Below are positions 13,881 through 17,889 of a stretch of DNA of 17,889 nucleotides, one piece after another; positions within the stretch are counted from its first letter, which is position 1, and every line of letters begins with the position of its first letter. Under the pieces are notes generated by a model, which ran no database searches, was not told the origin of the DNA, and saw nothing but the letters and a program-made list of their open reading frames with translations. The position numbers and the translations under genes are program-made. Source of the stretch: Paludibacteraceae bacterium (GTDB lineage: Bacteria; Bacteroidota; Bacteroidia; Bacteroidales; Paludibacteraceae). The DNA is taken from contig CAJGDW010000023.1 of NCBI GenBank assembly GCA_904502115.1, positions 1 to 17,889 of the forward strand. Reading direction: 5' to 3'.

Positions 13881-14405
13881 ATGATGTACGAATTATTACA
13901 AAAACGCCGCAGTTACCGTAAATTTACCGAACAAGCGGTAGAACAAGAAAAAATAGACCAATTGTTGCACAACGCTTTGATGTCGCCATCGGGCAAAAGC
14001 ATCAATCCATGGGAGATGATTGTGGTAACCGACAAAGAAACCCAGGTAAAACTAGCTGGATGCAAACCTTTTGGCAGTGCATTTGTAGCAGAAGCTCCCC
14101 TATCCATTGTTATCATTGCTGACACTACCAAAAGCGATGTATGGGTAGAAGATTGCTCTATTGTAGCCTTTAACTTGCAACTATCGGCCGAAGACATGGG
14201 TCTTGGCAGCTGCTGGGCACAAGTACGCAATCGTCAATCGCCTACCGAAGGCGTATCGGCCGATCAATACGTAAAAGAATTGCTTAACATTCCCGAACAC
14301 TATGCTGTTGAATGCATCATGAGCATTGGTTACAAAGGCATGGAACGCAAACCTTTTAACGAGGACAAATTGCAATTTGAAAAAATTCACAACAACACAT
14401 TCTAA
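13881..14405 (+). CDS. Nitroreductase family protein
   Basis: A 174-residue FMN-dependent nitroreductase-like protein, different from the one at 6186-6695. It has the N-terminal LLQKRRSYRKFTEQAV, the FMN/dimer block NALMSPSGKSINPWEMIVV, then DCSIVAFNLQLSAEDMGLGSCW and the end MSIGYKGMERKPF. Length is normal for the small subfamily. Two ATGs (13881 and 13884) follow each other; the first overlaps the end of the 52-bp repeat array. It is the first gene of a six-gene operon, with a 3-bp gap to the next. Substrate unknown. The conserved Cys in GLGSCW/GLNTCW is shared by both nitroreductases of the window. Confidence 0.88.
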   Translation: MMYELLQKRRSYRKFTEQAVEQEKIDQLLHNALMSPSGKSINPWEMIVVTDKETQVKLAGCKPFGSAFVAEAPLSIVIIADTTKSDVWVEDCSIVAFNLQLSAEDMGLGSCWAQVRNRQSPTEGVSADQYVKELLNIPEHYAVECIMSIGYKGMERKPFNEDKLQFEKIHNNTF

Positions 14406-14408
14406 AGC

Positions 14409-15179
14409 GTGAAAAAGGTTGTTGTTATTGGCACCGGAAAAGTTGCATCGCATCTAACCAAAGCGTTGTTAGCAAAAGATATTGATGTGGCACAAATTGT
14501 GGCACGCAGCGAGGAATCTGCCCAACGCATGATGCAAGTGATTGGAACAAACATACCTTACACCACCCAAAAATCGGCCGTTATAAACGATGCCGATTTG
14601 TACATTTGCAGCGTAAAAGACGATGCCATTACCCAAGCAATAGAAGGAATAGAAATTCCAGAGAATGCCTTGCTGGTACACACATCGGGCAGTACAAACA
14701 GCCTAGTTTTGGCTCCTTTTGCTACTCATTTTGGGGTACTTTACCCCATGCAAACCTTCTCTTATGGCAAAGAGGTTGATTTTAACAAAGTTGCTTTGTA
14801 TATCGAAGCGAATAATAATACTTTTACTAACAAATTACATCTATTCGCAAATAAATTATCGCACAACGTTAAGATAGTAGACTCCGATACACGTACCAAG
14901 GTACATTTGGCCGCTGTGTTTGCTTGTAACTTTACCAATCACCTTTACAGTTTGGCCGAAAAGGTATTGGCCGAGGCGAATTTACCTTTTGCTGATTTGC
15001 TTCCACTCATTGACGAAACCACAGAAAAGGTACATACCCTATCGCCTGCCGAAGCGCAAACCGGGCCTGCCATCAGACACGACTGGCCCATTATTGAAAA
15101 ACACATAGCGCAGTTAAAAGGGAAAGAAAAAAACATTTATCAACTGCTAACAGAAAGCATACAAAATGACCAACTTTAA
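14409..15179 (+). CDS. Rossmann-fold DUF2520 protein (NADP-dependent oxidoreductase-like), GTG start
   Basis: A 256-residue protein. Residues 1-110 form an NAD(P)-binding Rossmann domain with G8xG10xxA13 (VVVIGTGKVASHL) and LYICSVKDDAI, as in pyrroline-carboxylate or F420-linked reductases. Residues of about 125-250 are the helical DUF2520 domain (FGVLYPMQTFSY, HLAAVFACNFTNHLYSLAE, AQTGPAIRHDWPIIEKH). Members have no firmly established reaction. Translation starts at GTG (14409), 3 bp after the preceding stop. The gene overlaps the KdsC-like gene by 14 bp, a pairing I recall as common in Bacteroidales, which suggests a linked role. Confidence 0.88.
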   Translation: MKKVVVIGTGKVASHLTKALLAKDIDVAQIVARSEESAQRMMQVIGTNIPYTTQKSAVINDADLYICSVKDDAITQAIEGIEIPENALLVHTSGSTNSLVLAPFATHFGVLYPMQTFSYGKEVDFNKVALYIEANNNTFTNKLHLFANKLSHNVKIVDSDTRTKVHLAAVFACNFTNHLYSLAEKVLAEANLPFADLLPLIDETTEKVHTLSPAEAQTGPAIRHDWPIIEKHIAQLKGKEKNIYQLLTESIQNDQL

Positions 15180-15690
15180 AGAAGATATTAGCCACATCAA
15201 GGCATTTATTTTTGATATCGATGGCGTTCTATCCACCCAAACGGTTAGTTTATCGACCACAGGAGAACCCATCCGCACCGCCAATTTGCGCGATGGCTTT
15301 GCCTTGCAATTAGCCATTAAGATGGGTTACAAAGTGGCCATTATCAGTGGCGCCAACAACGAATACCTACGCGTACGTTTTCAGGGACTAGGCATTACTG
15401 ATATTTACCTTGGCGCATCCGAAAAAACAGCTGCTTACAACAATTTTATAGCACGCTACAACCTACAGAGCAGCGACGTTTTGTACATGGGTGATGATAT
15501 TCCCGATGTACCCGTTATGCAATTGGTTGGCACACCAACCTGCCCTGCCGATGCTGCTGTAGAGGTAAAAAAAATAGCCAAATACATTTCGCTTTACAAC
15601 GGCGGATGCGGTTGTGCGCGCGATGTGATAGAACAAGTGCTAAAAGCACAAAACAATTGGTTAACTAATCAGAACTCGTTTACATGGTAA
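15166..15690 (+). CDS. KdsC-like HAD phosphatase (3-deoxy-D-manno-octulosonate 8-phosphate phosphatase)
   Basis: A 174-residue capless HAD hydrolase of the YrbI/KdsC type. Catalytic residues are D17 and D19 (FIFDIDGVLS), S61 (IISGANNEY), K87 (GASEK) and D110/D111 with D114 (MGDDIPD). Near the C-terminus is the family's glycine-rich block, NGGCGCARDVIEQVLKAQ, which closes over the active site of the neighbouring subunit in the tetramer. The likely reaction is Kdo-8-phosphate to Kdo for lipopolysaccharide core synthesis, but related enzymes act on other sugar acids and no kdsA, kdsB or other Kdo gene is close. It overlaps both neighbours, by 14 and 7 bp. Confidence 0.88.
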   Translation: MTNFKEDISHIKAFIFDIDGVLSTQTVSLSTTGEPIRTANLRDGFALQLAIKMGYKVAIISGANNEYLRVRFQGLGITDIYLGASEKTAAYNNFIARYNLQSSDVLYMGDDIPDVPVMQLVGTPTCPADAAVEVKKIAKYISLYNGGCGCARDVIEQVLKAQNNWLTNQNSFTW

Positions 15691-16658
15691 CCTTAAAAAC
15701 TTGGTTCCAACTAATTCGTTGGAAAAATATACTTTTTCTTGCTTTTATTGTAACCACCCTATTTTATGGTGTCATTACTCCCTATTTGAACCAATATGCC
15801 ATTGCACTACCCAACGGACACTTGCTATTTGGTTTATTACTAGCATCGACCGTACTCATTGCGGCTGGCGGTTATGTAATAAACGATTATTTTGATACCA
15901 AAATTGACGAAATTAACCGTCCTACAAAAGTTATTGTTGGTAAAACAATAACACGTGCGCAAGCAGCAATGGGTTTTCAAATCATGTTAGGTTTGGGTGT
16001 GTTGTGTGGTTTGTGTATTGCTATTTTGCTGAGCAATATGAACATTGGTTTCATCTATTTAGTTTTATCGGGTATATTGTGGTTTTATTCGTCAAGTTAT
16101 AAACGACAACTCATTATTGGTAACTTGATGATTGCTATTTGCGCGTTTATGACCTATTTTCTAGTTGGATACGTAGTAAATGCACAACTAATAACATATT
16201 ACCAACCCGCTATTTACCAAACCACCATTATTACCGATATCTATGCTTGGACAACCGGTTTTGGATTGTTCTCGTTCTTGTTTACCCTATTGCGCGAAAT
16301 TGTAAAAGACATTGACGATATAGAAGGCGATAGAGAAATGGAATGCCACACCATTCCCATTGTTTGGGGCCTAACCACAACCAAAGTAATTCTGGTTATT
16401 TTATCGGTTATAATTCTATTCCTATCGGGTTATTTTGCTTTCAAACTGATTCCATTGCCAAACGACAACCTTACTTGGAAATATTACCTTGGATGCATTG
16501 CCATACCGTTATTGGTGTTAATGTTCTGGATTATCAAAGCCAAAAAGCGTAGTCAGTGGCAACAAATTAGTCAAGTGATTAAATTCATTATGTTCTTGGG
16601 TTGTTCGTACGCACTTGTCGTGTACTACTTGTTTTACTTAAACAGCGCCACAGCATGA
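15684..16658 (+). CDS. UbiA-family prenyltransferase
   Basis: A 324-residue integral membrane prenyltransferase with about eight to nine hydrophobic helices. Both aspartate-rich motifs that bind the prenyl diphosphate through Mg2+ are intact: N67DxxD71xxxD75 (INDYFDTKIDEINRP) and D209xxD212xxxD216 (KDIDDIEGDRE). Helix boundaries and the sequence after the second motif (CHTIPIVWGL) recall the group often labelled geranylgeranylglycerol-phosphate geranylgeranyltransferase, an archaeal lipid enzyme. In Bacteroidetes that label is not proof of archaeal-type lipids; the acceptor may be an aromatic or glycerol compound. MenA-type octaprenyl transferase is less likely in this context. It overlaps kdsC by 7 bp and maf by 4 bp (ATGA). 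Confidence 0.88.
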   Translation: MVTLKTWFQLIRWKNILFLAFIVTTLFYGVITPYLNQYAIALPNGHLLFGLLLASTVLIAAGGYVINDYFDTKIDEINRPTKVIVGKTITRAQAAMGFQIMLGLGVLCGLCIAILLSNMNIGFIYLVLSGILWFYSSSYKRQLIIGNLMIAICAFMTYFLVGYVVNAQLITYYQPAIYQTTIITDIYAWTTGFGLFSFLFTLLREIVKDIDDIEGDREMECHTIPIVWGLTTTKVILVILSVIILFLSGYFAFKLIPLPNDNLTWKYYLGCIAIPLLVLMFWIIKAKKRSQWQQISQVIKFIMFLGCSYALVVYYLFYLNSATA

Positions 16659-17248
16659 TTTTAGCCGATCAATTAAAATCGTATCAAATTGTGTTGGTTT
16701 CGCAATCGCCAAGGCGCAGGGAGTTATTAAAAGGATTGGAACTTACCTTTGAAGCCACATCGGTAGATGCAGACGAAAGCTACCCTGCTCATTTACAAGG
16801 CGCAGAAGTTCCCTGCTACATTACAAAAGCCAAAGCTGCGGCATACCTACCTTATTTAAAAGAAAATACATTGGCCATTACAGCCGATACAGTGGTATCC
16901 ATTAACGGTACCATTTTGGGCAAACCCAACAACAAGCAAGAGGCAACAGACATGCTTCGCACCCTATCGGGCAACAAACACGAAGTAATTACAGCCGTTT
17001 GCCTGTTTACCCAACAAAAACAGCACCTATTTTATGCTGTTAGCGAGGTTTATTTCAAACCCCTATCGGACAAAGAAATAGAACATTACATTGACACCTA
17101 TCAACCTTACGACAAGGCAGGTTCGTATGGTGTGCAAGAATGGATTGGTTACATTGGCATTGAAAAAATTGTTGGTTCTTACTACAATGTAATGGGACTT
17201 CCCATTCAACGATTGTACCAAGAATTGACTCAATTTATACAAGAATGA
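16655..17248 (+). CDS. maf: Maf-like nucleotide pyrophosphatase (dTTP/UTP type)
   Basis: A 197-residue Maf/HAM1-like protein. The frame is open from 16601, but I use the ATG at 16655 because it overlaps the UbiA stop as ATGA and gives the canonical start MILADQLKSYQIVLVSQSPR. Conserved parts are the S16xS18PRRRELL loop, ADTVV (77-81), LGKP (88-91), DKAGSYGVQ (153-161) and GSYYNVMGLP (174-183). The sequence DKAGSYGVQEW is the type seen in YhdE-like dTTP/UTP pyrophosphatases rather than in the m7GTP-specific YceF group. It removes non-canonical or surplus nucleotides and has been tied to septum inhibition in Bacillus. The stop overlaps the next gene. Confidence 0.92.
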   Translation: MILADQLKSYQIVLVSQSPRRRELLKGLELTFEATSVDADESYPAHLQGAEVPCYITKAKAAAYLPYLKENTLAITADTVVSINGTILGKPNNKQEATDMLRTLSGNKHEVITAVCLFTQQKQHLFYAVSEVYFKPLSDKEIEHYIDTYQPYDKAGSYGVQEWIGYIGIEKIVGSYYNVMGLPIQRLYQELTQFIQE

Positions 17249-17637
17249 TGAAAAAATACAGTTACCTACTTGTATGTGTAGCCGTTTTGGCGTGTTTAGC
17301 ATGCAAAACAAACCATAAGGTTTCAGTTCACCCCCCTGTTATTTGTGGAGGAGATAGCGATGAGCATGGTTGCAAAGCATCGGCAGGTTATACGTGGAGC
17401 GAAATCAAACAAGATTGCGTGCGCATTTGGGAAGTGGGAAGCAAATTGGTATGCACCCATGCAGGTACCAACCAAGAAGAAACCCTGTTAGTGGTATTCA
17501 GCAACGACAGCACCCAATTAGAAACATTTGGAACCAACAAGCAACTGTGGACTCGAACCGAAGGTACAGCATCATGGACATCGGCCGATAAAAAGCAAAT
17601 CTTAGAACAGACCCAACAAGGTTGGATGTTGAGATAA
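17245..17637 (+). CDS. Small predicted lipoprotein with conserved cysteines
   Basis: A 130-residue protein with a signal peptide and lipobox, LVCVAVLACLAC, lipid attachment probably on C20. The mature part begins with a three-cysteine block ICGG-(6 residues)-GCKASAGYTWSEIKQDCVRIWE. I recognise it as a recurring motif in small secreted proteins of Bacteroidetes and Proteobacteria, but know no assigned function. The rest is a beta-rich tail in which TEGTASWTSADKKQILEQ recalls stress-induced lipid-anchored proteins. The ATG at 17245 overlaps the maf stop (ATGATG; 17248 is an alternative). It is the last gene of the operon; a strong terminator follows within 2 bp. Confidence 0.75.
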   Translation: MMKKYSYLLVCVAVLACLACKTNHKVSVHPPVICGGDSDEHGCKASAGYTWSEIKQDCVRIWEVGSKLVCTHAGTNQEETLLVVFSNDSTQLETFGTNKQLWTRTEGTASWTSADKKQILEQTQQGWMLR

Positions 17638-17638
17638 A

Positions 17639-17665
17639 AAAAGCATCGGCGTTGCCGATGCTTTT
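17639..17665 (+). terminator. Intrinsic terminator of the nitroreductase-maf operon
   Basis: A perfect 12-bp stem, AAAAGCATCGGC with GCCGATGCTTTT, around a GTT loop, starting right after the stop codon. It ends in TTTT and, with the A-run on the other side, could also work in reverse. Confidence 0.85.
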
Positions 17666-17669
17666 ATGC

Positions 17670-17717
17670 GTTACCGAAGGTAACAAACGCCCTTCTGGGC
17701 GTCGTGCCGTAGGCACG
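17670..17717. repeat. Three consecutive short perfect hairpins
   Basis: GTTACC-gaa-GGTAAC (17670-17684), ACGCCC-ttct-GGGCGT (17687-17702) and CGTGCC-gta-GGCACG (17703-17717) follow each other with at most two bases between them. None has a T-run. They look like short intergenic palindromic repeats rather than a terminator. Confidence 0.7.
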
Positions 17718-17785
17718 TAATAGAAAACGGATATAATCTCCACAAAAAAAGGTAATGTTGCCAAAAACGGTTGGTGGCATTCTTA

Positions 17786-17846
17786 AAAAAGAGAGTAAAA
17801 TAGATTGATTATTTATTGAGCAAATCAACTATTTTGCTCTCTTTTT
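17786..17846. terminator. Long bidirectional terminator-like stem-loop at the right edge
   Basis: AAAAA-GAGAG-T-AAAATAG-A-TTGATT (17786-17810) pairs with AATCAA-CTATTTT-G-CTCTC-TTTTT (17823-17846) with a single bulged A and one G-T pair. This is about 24 pairs around a 12-nt loop, with A and T runs at the ends. It probably terminates a minus-strand gene entering from beyond 17889, or backs up the terminator at 17639. Confidence 0.65.
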
Positions 17847-17889
17847 ATTGTCCTTATTTCGGAAGTAAAGATACCATTTAACGTAATGC

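Noticed and set aside
13731..13882. CRISPR array
   Set aside because: The 52-bp units are contiguous with no unique spacers, and no cas gene is present.
16601..16654. N-terminal extension of Maf
   Set aside because: It overlaps the UbiA coding region; ATG 16655 makes an ATGA overlap and the usual Maf start.
17498..17764. 88-residue minus-strand frame across the lipoprotein end and hairpins
   Set aside because: It crosses the terminator and three palindromes and is antisense to a gene with a clear signal peptide.

Overview
The window reads as a chromosomal segment of a Bacteroidota bacterium, most likely of the order Bacteroidales. The reasons are: promoters of the Bacteroidetes type (TTTG, about 20 bp, then TAnnTTTG); start sites without clear Shine-Dalgarno sequences; a type IX secretion type-B sorting domain; several protein families largely confined to this phylum (DUF4199, DUF6452/DUF6048-like, PorT-like barrels, short XRE regulators with a YSDNTFEEF tail); and a small 4.5S-like SRP RNA. 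Most of it is housekeeping or envelope biology. There is no prophage, insertion sequence, CRISPR array or obvious defence system.

Layout. Positions 1-254 are a gene-free patch of repeats. A small XRE regulator (255-704, minus) is separated by about 600 bp of extremely AT-rich DNA from mazG (1302-2069, plus). That gap holds five exact copies of ACAAATGT and looks like an operator array. Next, on the minus strand, come transketolase, the MntP Mn2+ exporter and tRNA-Lys(CTT), with a bidirectional terminator between the tRNA and mazG. A six-gene minus-strand operon (8740 down to 5001) carries a DUF4199 membrane protein, a GT2 glycosyltransferase, a membrane-anchored protein of unknown function, a nitroreductase, a small lipoprotein and an outer-membrane barrel-like protein. 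Its terminator merges into the transketolase promoter.

A divergent promoter region (8741-8870) also drives the SRP RNA, followed by bactofilin and a YfcE-like phosphoesterase. The phosphoesterase has no ATG, GTG or TTG at its natural start and seems to begin at an ATA overlapping the bactofilin stop. A secreted protein with a T9SS type-B C-terminus (9861-11183, minus) diverges from a two-gene unit: a LysM/periplasmic-binding-protein chimera and a PorT-like outer-membrane barrel.

A 52-bp sequence in almost three tandem copies then runs right up to the first start codon of a tightly packed six-gene plus-strand operon (13881-17637). This encodes a nitroreductase, a Rossmann/DUF2520 protein, a KdsC-like phosphatase, a UbiA prenyltransferase, a Maf nucleotide pyrophosphatase and a small lipoprotein. 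It ends in a strong terminator followed by three more short hairpins and a long stem-loop near the right edge.

I did not find a clearly new multi-gene system. The best leads are the operator array upstream of the XRE gene, the AUA start of the phosphoesterase, the LysM-PBP/barrel pair, the unstudied genes of the six-gene minus-strand operon, and the repeat arrays.
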